A stretch of DNA of 64,000 nt from Bolinopsis microptera (GCF_026151205.1 NC_087084.1:12985453-13049452), one strand, 5' to 3'; shown: positions 32,865 to 45,161, numbered from the stretch's first letter. A program made the numbers and translations. The notes: generated by a model from the letters alone, not told the origin.

Positions 32865-33990
32865 GACTAACTCTACAAATAATTATCCTTAAAATGAAGA
32901 TGTAAGTTGCGCCGGTTTGAAAGGTTCAAAAACAGTTATTCCTTTCTCGAATGCTGGGAAACGAACTGAGCGCAGTTGGATAAATTAAAAACTTCCTAAT
33001 CAGATTGCTAGAGAAAGTTATCCTAAATTGAAGCTTCGTGCTGAGTAAATTAGGATTGGAAGACAACTTTTGGAAGTGTACACACTACACAATACTGTTA
33101 GTGTTAGTTGTAGCTGAAAAATATTGTAGACGAACAATGAATAATATTGTTCATGAACAATATCTTAGATGAACAACATTGCATATCCAAGAATATTGTT
33201 AACAAAGACCCAGTAATCACTTTCAGGAGAAATAGGGTTATGATAGCTCGGCTGAATAAGTAACACAAATGTTCGTTATATTGGGATAATATCGCTAAAA
33301 TTAGAGAACTATCATTTTATAATGTCTCAGTTAAATCCTATTATCTCCAATTTTATCCGTCATTATTATTATAGAACTCTTGCTCTTAACTGTCATGTTA
33401 GTTAACAATTATATAATATAGGTTGGAAGTTATCTAACATTTAATATTATTGTAAAAAAGACTTGAACATTTGTGGGGAGGCGCTTCATTTTTGTTTTAA
33501 CACGTTAGAACTTATCACTTATAGTTATACACATTGTAGGTTTATTACCAACTAACGCGCGCGTCGAGTTGCTTAATGCTTAGCAACCCATCGACGATGT
33601 TAATATTTGAAACAAATATTGTACGAGTATCATCAGTCGCCCGTAAATGACTGTCTCGTGTCAATACACTGTGAGCCGTCTCCCCACTGCACTAGTTTTG
33701 CTATCTCGTCGAAGGCTCTTTAATTAAACGTTATTGAACAAACCCGGCCATATTTTTAAACAAACAAATTCCATTAAACTAGCTCATAATTATCCTTTAT
33801 CAAATTTTCTGGTATAAATGGTAGGGGAATATTCACGTGTTACTAAAAGAAGTTGAGCGATGCACATTATATAGTCCAATAAATGTATCAGAGAATCACT
33901 CATTTGGCTGAGTAAAGAATATTGCGTAAACTGTAAGTGTGCACTGCATCCCTACTTCTAGTAACATCTCGTGTACATTTTAACTCTTGC
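32865..33990. other. Non-coding AT-rich interval
   Basis: No gene seen. 33130-33200 has short repeated 'aacaatat' motifs ('gaacaatgaataatattg', 'gaacaatatcttagatgaac'). Confidence 0.4.
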
Positions 33991-34008
33991 TCAGGATCCA
34001 GTTTTTAC

Positions 34009-34244
34009 CCGCTTGCTTGGGCTTTCCTCTGATTCTTCAATGTTTGCTCGTTTACTACTCGGTATTTTCTCCTCAGATTGTCCCTCCTTATTTTCCTCCG
34101 CATCACAAGTAGGCTCTTTCTCAGTGGTTGCTTCAGTTGTATCTTGTTTGTTTGAAGGACCAGCGTCCTCACTTTCCTCCTCCTCTTCTTCTACACCAGA
34201 AGAGTTACTATCATCGTCACTCATCTCGTTGTCGCTTCCTGAAT
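34009..34244 (-). CDS. Acidic exon, candidate exon 3 of the YL1/VPS72-like gene
   Basis: On the minus strand a pyrimidine-rich acceptor ('actcttttttcag') opens an exon reading DSGSDNEMSDDDSNSSG, then EEEEEESEDAG and a Ser/Glu/Lys-rich stretch ending SPSKRV. It either ends at a GTAAAA donor (boundary 34009) or runs four more codons to a TGA at 33991-33993. It begins with two bases of a split codon, which is exactly what exon 2 at 62351-62420 needs (phase 1, completing an Asp). An acidic stretch followed by basic residues also occurs after the YL1 N-terminal motif in known VPS72 proteins. If joined, the intron spans 34245-62350 and contains all three receptor genes. The exon itself is well supported; the join is inference. 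It could equally belong to an unrelated nuclear protein. Confidence 0.4.
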
Positions 34245-34329
34245 CTGAAAAAAGAGTCTTTAGTACGTTGTTGGTGGGAGATATTATACAGTTGATACGT
34301 GAATAATAATCAGAACATGTTCAACATGT

Positions 34330-35297
34330 TCAACTATAGTAGTAATTGGGTGTAGAAATAAATGATACGATATTTTGATAAAAGAGTGTTAAAAGCTTTA
34401 AATGACTCATTTTTCTTTTGACGTAAAGACTATCATAAATATCGAATAATGGGGACAAGTTTATTAATAAAAAACATAATACATGATATTGCAGTCGCAA
34501 TAATGCGAACATTTTCATTCACAATATTATTATTTAAAAAAATTATATCTCAAATATATTTCTCAAGTTGCGACATCTCACTATATTGGACAGCAAAATA
34601 AATAGTCTTTATGTTTTATAGAATACAGAAAATGCATTTAGCGGTCACGGGGTTCAACTATAGGAGTAATTGGGTGCAGAAATAAATGATACGATATTTT
34701 GATAAAAGAGTTTTAAACGCTTTAAATGACTCATTTTTCTTTTGACGTAAAGACTATCATAAATATCGAATAATGGGGACAAGTTTATTAAATAAAAAAC
34801 CTAATACATGATATTGCAGTCGCAATAATGCGAACATTTTCATTCACAATATTATTATTTAAAAAAATTATATCTCAAATATATTTCTCAAGTTGCGACA
34901 TCTCACTATATTGGACAGCAAAATAAATAGTCTTTATGTTTTATAGAATACAGAAAATGCATTTAGCGGTCACGGGGTTCAACTATAGGAGTAATTGGGT
35001 GCAGAAATAAATGATACGATATTTTGATAAAAGAGTTTTAAACGCTTTAAATGACTCATTTTTCTTTTGACGTAAAGACTATCATAAATATCGAATAATG
35101 GGGACAAGTTTATTAATAAAAAACCTAATACATGATATTGCAGTCGCAATAATGCGAACATTTTCATTCACAATATTATTATCATATCTCAAATATATTT
35201 CCCAAGTTGCGACATCGCACTATATTTTACAGCAAAATGAATAGTCTCTTTATGTTTTATAGAATACAGAAAATGCATTTAGTTGTCACAGGGTCAA
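34330..35297. repeat. Three tandem ~325-bp units
   Basis: Unit starts at 34330, 34654 and 34979 ('tcaactatag(t/g)ag'). Units 1 and 2 differ by only a few substitutions; unit 3 lacks a short 'atttaaaaaaatt' stretch. A 62-codon minus-strand frame recurs in units 1 and 3 only because of the tandem copying. Confidence 0.95.
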
Positions 35298-35317
35298 GCC
35301 GGATGTTCTTTTCTTAA

Positions 35318-35432
35318 GGCACGTGTCACAGAGCAATCTATTGTTACGCACGTGCTAATGTTACGCACGTGCTAATGTTGCGCACGTGCTATTGTTACGC
35401 ACGTGCTAATGTTACGCACGTGTCACGTGTGC
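35318..35432. promoter_or_regulatory. Cluster of seven CACGTG sites upstream of receptor gene A
   Basis: 'gttacgcacgtgctaat'-type 17-bp units repeated about five times, plus flanking copies, give seven CACGTG palindromes in 115 bp, 200-320 bp before the ATG of gene A. CACGTG is the core E-box bound by bHLH-zip factors (established knowledge); a regulatory role here is inference, since CACGTG also recurs inside local transposons. Confidence 0.4.
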
Positions 35433-37648
35433 TGGGACGTAAACTATTGCAAGCTATAAAAAATATATACAAATATTTCGTTTGTTTGTTTTCAGATTGC
35501 GGATTGCACGGGCATTGCGCACGACTACTTAACCTCCGAAATTTTGAAGCACAACTGCCTACTTATTCATATTGTAGATTCTTCGATAAATTCATAATTT
35601 AATGATGAATCTGATCCGTAGGTCGATGTCTCCATGATGTTGAATTACACGATATTATTTTCTATAGTGATTTATTTGAATCTACCACCTTCGTTTGCCG
35701 GTAAATTTTATATTTCATGTTAGATTTACAAGTTTGAAATAAAATAAAATAAAAAATCAATTAAAACGTTCGGAATTTGCTATTTCAAATCAGTAATATA
35801 CTTATAGGGAACATATGAGTAAAGGAGAATAAATAATATTTTCCCGAATTTTACTGAAAATGCTTCTCAATTTGTTTCAGGGAACAGTAAAGTAAAATTC
35901 CATTTAATGAATAGCGAAGGGGGATACTCCAAGACTAGTTTTGGCGTGGTCTTTGTTAAGGAAAATGAAAAAGTAATATGTTTTTACAAACCGTATTTAA
36001 ATGAAATCATTATTATGTATAGTGTATTGAATCAATACTATTACTAATTGATTAACTATTTAACCAAATTGCTTGAAAGTTTGATAAAAGAAATTTATTT
36101 TACCAAGCTATCATAAGCTGGTAATGGTTTAATAAGCACTTTCATGTTCAACACAATAAGTTTGGAGGTGTTTCATTTTTAAAACTCCCTTACCGATAAA
36201 AATATCACAGCAGGTCGAGTTTCGACATGTCCGTGAACATTTTGTAGCTTCAACCATTAAATAAATGTTTACACATTGAACTTGTATTCCTTATTTTTCT
36301 TCCCATATTTAACAGTAACCCATCCTCAGAAAAGCATCCTAACTTCCGTCCAAGGTAATTCAAAATGCCTTTCTAACCACATATGCCAGACAATGGGTTT
36401 TAAGCAAGCCCTCAGCTTTTTCTCGGGGACCTCTGACTTTGACTATAACATGACAAAACGCTCGCGCTGGGGTAGTATTACACTGGATCATGTCAAGTGT
36501 GATAACGGGACCTCTGGTGCTGACTTTAAGGTTCACGTTAAACGAGCTTTTGATGATTTTAAATATTGGATACTGTTTTGTGAACCGTTAAGAGGTTTGT
36601 GAAGCTGTATATAGGTTTATATAGCTAAGATAGGGAGGTGTTTTATTTTCCTGTCCCAATAAGATACCTAAATGACCACAACTGCACGTTTGTGAATTGT
36701 GTCTAATGCGCGTGAATATGTGAGATGCGGGATGCTAAACGAACAATTTCTAGCAGTTTAGAAACTAGCTGAGAACTAACTCTATTAAATTAGTAAATAC
36801 GTAAATTATCATTACGTTTATAATCACTTATTGACAATTGATATATTCCTACAAATATTCGCAATAATTTATGAATTAATTTAATATTGATTTCAGAGGA
36901 CTGCCCGATAGTTGAAAAGGACAAATTTCTAAAGAAGGTTTGCATTGAGGACCATGGCTACACTGTTCACCAGTGTCATAACTCTAACAGCTACTACGTC
37001 GCTAAGCAGATGGACTATTATAGTATGTTTGATCACATCTGCGAGGTGGACCCTCGTTTCTATCAGAGTTGCGGTGAAGGGAACGATCAACTAACATCAA
37101 ACAATAAAACCCTCTGCGGGGACTACATTTGTGAGCTCCCACCAATTCTTGACCAATATTTAGGTTCATACTCACTCCCCCCAAATATGGCTTGTCAGAG
37201 ACAACCTTGCGATGCTCGACCCTGTTGGAACACTTCAGTCTGCACTAACTTGGACTTATCCGGTCCTGCTTGCACAGATGCAGAGGGCCCAGCAGAGACA
37301 ACTGTCCGGCTAAAGACAGGTATGGTGGTGCCCCAATCCACTGTGTGTAATGGTAAATGTGACGTTCACTACCGCTGCGAGGATGAGGCGCTATGTGGGG
37401 GCTATCTCTATGGAATATATTGTAACAACTACCAAGGAGCACTGAACTATGTTAATCCCGGCGACATGTGTAACGGGGTAGATTCATATTTGTGTCAAAA
37501 TGGTGAGGATGAACGGGAGTGCCCAGATGTAACCAACTTGACTTGGACGGAGAAGTGTACTGCGATGGCAGGAGGTCCGGACGAAGTAAGTGGACTGTTA
37601 ATTGGGATTTCTATTTAGACTTCGTTTTGACGAACTATTATTCGTCAT

Positions 37649-37894
37649 AGTTATATCTAAGCTGTGGTTTACTAACTTCAAACTATTTTAAAGAATGCCA
37701 ATGATTCCATGTCAGTATACTGAAGGACCTAGTTATGTCTAAGCTGTGGTTTACTAACTTCTAACTATGTTAAAGAATACCAATGATTCCATGTCAGTAT
37801 ACTAAGGGACCTAGTTATGTCTAAGCTGAGGTTTACTAACTTCTAACTATGTTAAAGAATACCAATGATTCCATGTCAGTATACTAAGGGACCT
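37649..37894 (+). repeat. Three 82-bp tandem units in intron 4 of gene A
   Basis: Units start at 37649, 37731 and 37813 ('agttat(a/g)tctaagctg'), each ending 'gtcagtatact(g/a)a(a/g)gg'. Confidence 0.92.
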
Positions 37895-38104
37895 AGCTTC
37901 TATTAGGAGGGACTCTCTCCTGGTGATATTGTTTCTGATTTATACTGGTAACCAACCAGAACCCTATCTTGATGAAACAATTTTTCTAAGCCTCATTGTC
38001 CACTAACTGAAACACCACATCCTTATTATTGCTTTTAACCCAGTTGTAAAACTGTTGGCTTATCTAGGGCAGGAACCGAGAGTGCCCATTTTCCCACGGT
38101 TTGT

Positions 38105-38335
38105 CACATTTTGTCAATCTGTCATTATATTCTGTCGAATATTGTCGTATATTGTCATATATTGTCATATATTGTCAAATATTGTCAAATCTTGTCATAT
38201 ATTGTCTGAATAGTATATTGTCGTATATTGTCGTATATTGTCAAATCTTGTCGTTTATTGTCACATCTTGTCATATATTGTCATAGTATTATATTGTCGT
38301 ATATTGTCAAATCTTGTCGTTTATTGTCACATCTT
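38105..38335 (+). repeat. 11-bp minisatellite (ATTGTCATAT-like) in intron 4 of gene A
   Basis: About twenty imperfect units of 'tattgtc(a/g)tat' with occasional 'aaatcttgtc' variants. It ends ~60 bp before the exon 5 acceptor. Confidence 0.92.
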
Positions 38336-41082
38336 GAAATTGTCATGACATTGGGCACTCTCGATTCCTGCCCTAACATGACGTCACCCTAGGTAATCCC
38401 TATCATAAACAGCACGAGATGTGCTGCACTCTGGATGACGCCAGGGGATTACTTTAGTGTCCTCCCCATCTGCACTAACTTCCTGGATCAGACAAATTGC
38501 ACTGATCCTGACAGGTTAATTGAACTTATTCATCAGGACTTATTCAATTAATTAATTTTCGAATTTCATCAACAAATAAACTTGATTGTCAATTCATTGT
38601 ACAACCCCAACACCCACAACAGGGGTATATTGACTTGCAATATAGGAGGATACAGTTCAACTTTGTCAATATATTTGGTGTGTCATGAGTTGACAACAAT
38701 TCCTCGAATGTGCGACGATGGAGTGGGGCAGGTAAACTATCTAACGATTTCTGTAGTGATATTCTACCCCCTGAACTAAATACATTAAAGCCCTAATTCC
38801 ATAACCATAGAAATCCCTTTTTCATTCACATTGTGTCATAAAACTCATCACGGCCCCGGAGTAATAATCTTGTTTCATATAATATGATCTCTCAGGTATG
38901 CGAATCAGTTTCACCGACGTGTTTTATTCACAAACACAGGCTCTGTGACGGTATAAAAGATTGCTTGAATGATGAAGATGAGGATCTAAAATCTTGCAAC
39001 TCCCTTACACAACGAACGTGTCATAGAGCTTACAGACATGAACAACCGCTCAGAATTCCTCTGGCATGGCTTCAAGATGGTGTGAAAGATTGTGTGAATG
39101 GTATTGATGAGGATGATAGCTGGCCAGTTTGCGGTTTTGGACCAACAAAACGATTCATGACCGAAACAAATCCTGTTTGTGATGAAGTTTTCCTTTGTAA
39201 ACTGGGACAAGAGACTAATATGTTGAGTTTCAGGACCTTTGTGGCGGTAAGCAGACTTGCGGTCAAGAAAAAGGGGTGTGTCAAAAATCTCACGAGATTA
39301 CTCCTACCTTTGACAAAGTTTTGACCGTAATAAGATCGGGGCAAAATGAAAAGCGTCTGTTGTACTGCTTGCAAGGACTAAGCGATATTCAACAAATTTC
39401 AGAAAAATGTATAAGAGAAAAAGTAAACTTATCAAGACAAGACATATTTGGAGTAAATTCAGACATCACAGTCGTTTATCCGAATCGAATGATTGACTGT
39501 GACTACACGTTTGGAGAACTCTATTTAATTTTGAGCTGTTCAGGCCGTTGTAAAAACTCGAAATGCCCATTAAAGAAAACTATTAGATACGACGCTTGCC
39601 CTCAGCAATACCCAAACCGGGTTTATACAGTGGCACAAAACTCGTTCCTGACCTTCGTAACGAAAACAAGACACAGGTTACACCAACGATCTCTTTGTAT
39701 GTCGCAATAGCCTTTGTATAACCCAAGACAAAGTTTGTAACGTTGTGGACGACTGTGGAGATGGTTCTGACGAAGAGACCTGTACCAATGTGTTTCGCTG
39801 TCACTCAAAAGAGCGGTTCATTCCAGTAACTGAGAAATGTGATGGAACTGTGGACTGCCTGGACTTCTCGGATGAATGTAACTCAGACTGCGGTAAAACT
39901 ATCGTTCAACAAACCTTACTCAAGTTTCTGTGTTTGATGTTTGGGATTTTAGCGATAATTTTTAATCTCGTGACAATTTGTAAAACCAGATTTGCTGACA
40001 AATATAAGGATACTACAGCTATGAGGACTAGACTATTGGTGTTTCTGATCTCCGTTGGAGACTTCCTAATGGGTGTATATTTGCTGTGGTTGGCTGTCAA
40101 CGACATGATTGTGTACGACGCAAATTACTGCTGTAACCAGCTCGTTTGGCTGTCAAGCTTTGGTTGCTCAGTTATTGGTGTTATCAGCACGATTGGGAGT
40201 CAATTGTCATTATTTTCCATGACTGCTCTCAGCATTGTTCGCATAGTTTGGGTAAACAGGACACATAACACGAGGAGGAAAGTTACAAATAAAGAAATTC
40301 TGCAGATAGTTTTGGTGATGGCGGCGATTTTAGTGATATCAGTGACCATAGCAGTGGTCCCCTTGGTGCCTTATTTTGAGGATTTCTTTGTGAATGGTAT
40401 GACGTATAACCCTTCAGTAAGATTGTTCATAGGGGCACCAGGGAAAGAGGCTCATCTTGGTATACTGCAAGAATACTACGGGAAAATAAAATCTGGGACT
40501 CTCAGCTGGAGAATTATAAACGATCTCGTTGATGGAATATTTTCCAATGATTATGGAGGTGATATTCTCCGCCGAAAGAAACTTGAATTTTATGGAAATG
40601 ATGGTGTTTGCCTCTTCAAGTTTTTCGTAAAACCAACTGATCCACAAAGATTTTATACTTGGATCATTCTATCGATAAACATGCTCTGTTTTATCATCAT
40701 CTCAGTATCCTACGTGTACATCAACGTTACAGCTAATGCAGTCAGCCAGAAAATTGGAAACAGAAACAGAAAGCTACAACAACAAATATCACTAATCATT
40801 GTAACAGATTTCTTCTGTTGGCTACCTATTGTCATCGCATGCTGCCTTCATTCCAGTGAAGTTACCAACGCCACACCCTGGTACCCAATCATTTCAATAA
40901 TTTTTCTACCTATAAACTCGGTTATCAACCCTTTACTGTACAGTGATTTCGTTACAGATGTTGCAAGTTTAGGATTCAAAATGGTGGGAGAAGCAAGGAA
41001 GTGTGCACTTGAGATGGACGCGGAAAGTGATCAGCCAACAGAGATAGAAATGCAAACCTTCGACAGAACACCAGTTCAATAT

Positions 41083-41575
41083 TTCCAAGATGATATTGAA
41101 CAGGACAAAACATCCGATAAAGTATTTCAGGATTTTCAAGATGACATCGAACAAGGCAAAACATCTGTTAACGCAGTTCAAGTTTTCCAAGATGACATCG
41201 AACAGGACAAAACATCTGTTAACGCAGTTCAAGATTTACAAGATGATTTGAAACAAGACAAAACATCTGTTAACGCAGTTCAAGTTTTCCAAGATGATTT
41301 GGAACAAGACAAAACATCTGTTAACGCAGTTCAAGTTTTCCAAGATGATTTGGAACAGGACAAAACATCTGTTAACGCAGTTCAAGTTTTCCAAGATGAT
41401 TTGGAACAAGGCAAATTATCTGTTAACGCAGTTGAAGTTTTCCAAGATGATTTGGAACAGGACAAAACATCTGTTAACGCAGTTCAAGTTTTCCAAGATG
41501 ACATCGAACAGGACAAAACATCTGTTAACGCAGTTCAAGATTTACAAGATGAGATCGAATCTGAAATCAGATTAG
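41083..41575 (+). repeat. 51-bp coding tandem repeat, tail of receptor A
   Basis: About ten units encoding a 17-residue motif such as QVFQDDLEQDKTSVNAV. Unit-to-unit DNA identity is very high for the middle copies. Confidence 0.95.
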
Positions 41576-41865
41576 ATACAACTCGTGATTGATTATTACA
41601 GTCGTGACATTAGAATAAGTCATGAAGTTGTTGAAGCAGAAAATTGTCCAAGATCGATTTATTTATATTATACATCATATCATATTATTGTAATTTTTAG
41701 ATACGTTAGACAATTGTTCGGTATAAACTTCTTCCATTTGATTGAAATATCCTCATGCTACTCTAAAATGCAAAAGATTCTTGATTAAAAAACATAACTC
41801 AATCTTCAAAACTAACTTTACTCTCAAATTTCTAACCGTTCTAAAATCTGCAAGTGGATACCGCT

Positions 41866-42030
41866 CTAGAGTCCTCATAGTATGGGTCCGGTAAGGGAGT
41901 TCCGCTCTAGAGTCCTACCCTGGCGATTTGACTCCGCTCTAGGGTCCTACTTCCGACCAAGTCGGCTCTACAGTCCCCCGCTCTAGAGTCCCCCGCTCTA
42001 GAGTCCCCCGCTCTAGAGTCCTACAGCCGA
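41866..42030 (+). repeat. Tandem 'ccgctctagagtcc' repeat
   Basis: Seven or so irregular units of 'cgctctagagtcc(c)'; the last three are near-perfect 15-mers. Located between receptor A and the LINE fragment. Confidence 0.9.
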
Positions 42031-42184
42031 TTGTTCTATTCATTTGGTTGTCTTTTCACTTTTGTGACTCATACATTTAGTCTTGGGGACAAGCTGATAG
42101 TTTATAATATAATTTATGATTAATTGATGAATTTTGCGAATATTTAACTTATGTTTTATTTGGTATTAAAATAAAAATTAGGAT

Positions 42185-43863
42185 AGTAGTAGAAGAGTTC
42201 CTGGACTGGTCGAAGAAAATGAAGGCTAAACCATCGAAGTGCCTGTCTATGTCTATGAAGTGTACTGGAGGAAAGTACAACACCTATGATGCAGAGTTTG
42301 TACTAAGCGAACAACAGGTGCCGTCCATTATCCAAGCACCAATGAAGTTCCTAGGAATGTACATGTATGTAGATCTTGAGGTGAAGGAAATTCGGTCCAT
42401 GATTAAGAAGAAGTTAGAGGACCTTTTGGAAACAACGTCTAATGATGAAATCACCGGTCCAATGAAGGCGTGGGTGTATAACCACCTCATCATTAGTAAG
42501 ATGTCATGGGGGTTTACTGTTTATAACCTGCCCATCACATTTGTGAGAGAGCTTGAGGCACTGTGTAACAGATACCTTAAGAAGTGGCTAGGGTTTGCGT
42601 ATCCTTCTACCACCACCGTCCTCTACAGGAGTAGAGACCAGAAAGGATTGCAGCTGAAAAACATCTGCACTGAGTACAAAGTCATCCAACTTATTAAGGG
42701 ACACCAACTTTGTAACTCAAGTGACCCCTACATCAAAAAAGTGTACTCTAACCATAAGGCTATTGCAGACACACAGAAGATGTGGTCTTATCCCAAAGAG
42801 CTGAAAGACCGTCAGCGCCAACTTTACTTCCAAGAGTTAGTTGGAAAACCTGCAGTTGGTACAACTGGCCTCGTGTATGGGACAAGATATGAGGACACAT
42901 CAGAGAGGAAACTGCTAACCAACATGGTGAGGACCTTTGATGAAGAGACACTTATTTGTTCACTTTTTGACAAAAAGCGGCAAAACCTCTTTCTCACATG
43001 GGAAAATACAATGACATTTGACACCACGTGGAATAACCTGATCTATCAACTTAGCCCGGAACTGGTTTCATGTCAATGCTATCCATGACACTGCGTCAAC
43101 ACCTAGCAACCTAAAGCTTTGGAATAAAGCCGTTTCAGGAAACTGTAAACTCTGCAGCAAACAAGGGACACTCAATCATATCCTCACGTTCTGCAAGGTT
43201 GCACTAAGACAGGGACGTTTCAACTGGCGCCATGATCAGGTCCTACGTGAAATCATGAAGACTGTTTCATCACAGATTGAAGAGTTTAATTCCGACATCG
43301 CCAAGGAATCGAAGAGGGCACCGTCGGTCTTTCACAAGGCAGGCAATAAGCGCGAGAAGGTTACCTTAGCTGACCCAACTCATCATAAGACCCAAAGATA
43401 TTTCTTTTCAGATGCCAACGACTGGAAGATAATATTTGATGGGGATGAGAGACAGAGGAACTTCTCGCAGCACATTGCAGCTACACCACTAAGACCTGAT
43501 GTAGTGATCTATTCAGATAAAGCAAAGAAGGTTTATCTAATGGAGCTGACTTGTGGAAATGAGCAGAATTTTGCTGATCAAGAGAAGCGAAAGATGAAGA
43601 GATATCAGCAGCTGACAGAAGAGATAGAAGCCAACGGATGGGCTTGCAAGCTCCAGACAGTAGAAGTGGGAGCTCGAGGCATTTACAACTATAGCCTCCC
43701 AACCTTTATGAACCACCTGAACGTAAACAACAAAGAGAAGAAGAAGGCCTGCATGAAGATCGCTGAGATCAGCCTGAGGGCATCGTATACCATCTATTTG
43801 TCCAGAAACAATACCATATGGACAGATGATTGGGAGTTAGTCAAGAGACCAGTAATAGCATAG
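42185..43863 (+). pseudogene. 5'-truncated R2-type LINE: RT C-terminus, zinc knuckle, restriction-like endonuclease
   Basis: Begins inside the RT with EEFLDWSKKMKAKPSKC and continues through the thumb (APMKFLGMYMYVD, ISKMSWGFTVYNLP). A frame change near 43060 is followed by the CKLCSKQGTLNHILTFC zinc knuckle with downstream RHDQVLREI. The C-terminus has RPDVVIYS ... VYLMELTCGNEQN, matching the PD-(D/E)xK restriction-like endonuclease of R2-type elements. The RT catalytic box and N-terminus are absent. Stop at 43861-43863 (TAG). It lies between receptor genes A and B, in the same orientation. Confidence 0.8.
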
Positions 43864-44149
43864 TAGGAGCGTAGAATGTTTGGACCCAGAAAAACATGTT
43901 TAATACCGCTATGAACCCGTCATAAGCCGGGGACTACCATGAAAGTGATGATGCTGTGTTGTTGAAAGACCTTCGACCAATCAAAGATGCACCTCATCAC
44001 GCCAAGCAGTTATGCTTGTAGGTGAATATACACTTATAGAGTACAACAACTTTATAACACTCCTTCTTAGTTACAGAGCACTGTTTTTGTTCTTGATGCC
44101 GTATAAAATATTATATAGTGGTCAAATCATCCAGCCATTTTTTTGATGC

Positions 44150-45161
44150 ACGTGTATGGCGGCCGAGATGGCTCACCAAAATTTTCACTGAAAATTTTGA
44201 ATTAAAAAATTAATTATACAATTAATCGCAAAATAAAAACGATTTTGAATTTGATTTGTAAAATGATTTTAAAATTTAAATAAAAAACGATTTTCATTTT
44301 GAAATTGAAAACGATTCTCATTTTTAAAACGATTTTGAGTTTGATTTTGAAAACGATATTGATTTTGATTTTGATTTTGATTTTGATTTTGATTTTGATT
44401 TTGAAAACGATATTGGTTTCGATTTTAAAAACGATATTGATTTTGATTTTAAAAACGATATTGATTTTGATTTTGAAAACGATATTGATTTTGATTTCTA
44501 AAACGATATTGATTTTGATTTTGAAAATGGTTTTTTTTTTTTTTTTTTTTTTCCGGTGGCGGCCGAGATGGCTCAGCTAGCTAATTAGCCGTATGGGATT
44601 TATGTTCCGGGGTATTTGGAACAGGTTTAGGGGTTTAAATAGTTAGTACCTGTCCCAAACCATCAGAAAAATCAAGTTTCGACCTCCCAACCCACTCAGG
44701 CCACTCCCAGGGGCCACGCCCATCCCAAAATAGCTGAAATCCAGGTCGAATCAAAATAGTTAGATGGGCGTGGCCCCCTGTGAAAAAAAACCATTTTCAA
44801 AATCAAAATGGTTTTCAAAATCAAAATCAAAATGGTTTTCAAAATCAAAATCAATATCGTTTTTAAAATCAAAATCAATATCGTTTTTAAAATCAAAACC
44901 AATATCGTTTTCAAAATCAAAATCAAAATCAAAATCAAAATCAAAATCAATATCGTTTTCAAAATCAAACTCAAAATCGTTTTAAAAATGAGAATCATTT
45001 TCAATTTCAATATGAAAATCGTTTTTATTTAAATTTTAAAATCATTTTACAAATCAAATTCAAAATCGTTTTTATTTTGTGATTAATTGTATAATTAATT
45101 TTTTTATTCAAAATTTTCTGTGAAAATTTTGGTGAGCCATCTCGGCCGCCATACACGTGTA
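44150..45161. mobile_element. ~1-kb foldback element with ~400-bp inverted arms of hexamer repeats
   Basis: Outer ends 'acgtgtatggcggccgagat' and 'atctcggccgccatacacgt' are inverted. The arms continue as mirror images through 'aaaattttc', 'ttaattatacaattaat' and long (GATTTT)n-type tracts. The centre has a T-run (44530-44552) and a third copy of 'ggcggccgagatggctca' at 44557. No transposase; open frames are hexamer artefacts. Confidence 0.9.

Larger units (their letters stand above)
35634..41592 (+). pseudogene. Receptor A: SRCR-like/LDLa class-A GPCR with repeat tail, two frameshifts
   Basis: Exons by hand: 35634-35700 (signal peptide), 35881-35972, 36330-36594, 36897-37585, 38393-38514, 38623-38731 and 38896-41592; intron phases are 1,0,1,0,2,0, as in B and C. 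Products: a signal peptide, an SRCR-like region (exons 2-3), a Cys-rich/LDLa ectodomain (exons 4-7), a seven-helix domain with SVGDFLMG in helix 2, CWLPI in helix 6 and NPLLY in helix 7, and about ten 17-residue tail repeats. Against copy B, one base is missing near 39217 ('actaatatgtt') and one is extra near 39672 ('acacaggttac'). Between them the correct frame is lost and a stop occurs in the original frame at ~39324, so the ectodomain before the helices is broken. Either a young pseudogene or two assembly errors; the intact splice sites and otherwise conserved sequence favour recency. Confidence 0.8.

Noticed and set aside
33991-34306. Plus-strand Ser/Leu-rich frame at 33971-34306
   Set aside because: Antisense shadow of the acidic minus-strand exon, which has a clean acceptor.
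44299-45032. Ile/Leu/Lys- or Lys/Ser-rich frames in the foldback element
   Set aside because: Translations of GATTTT/AAAATC hexamers; no coding signal.
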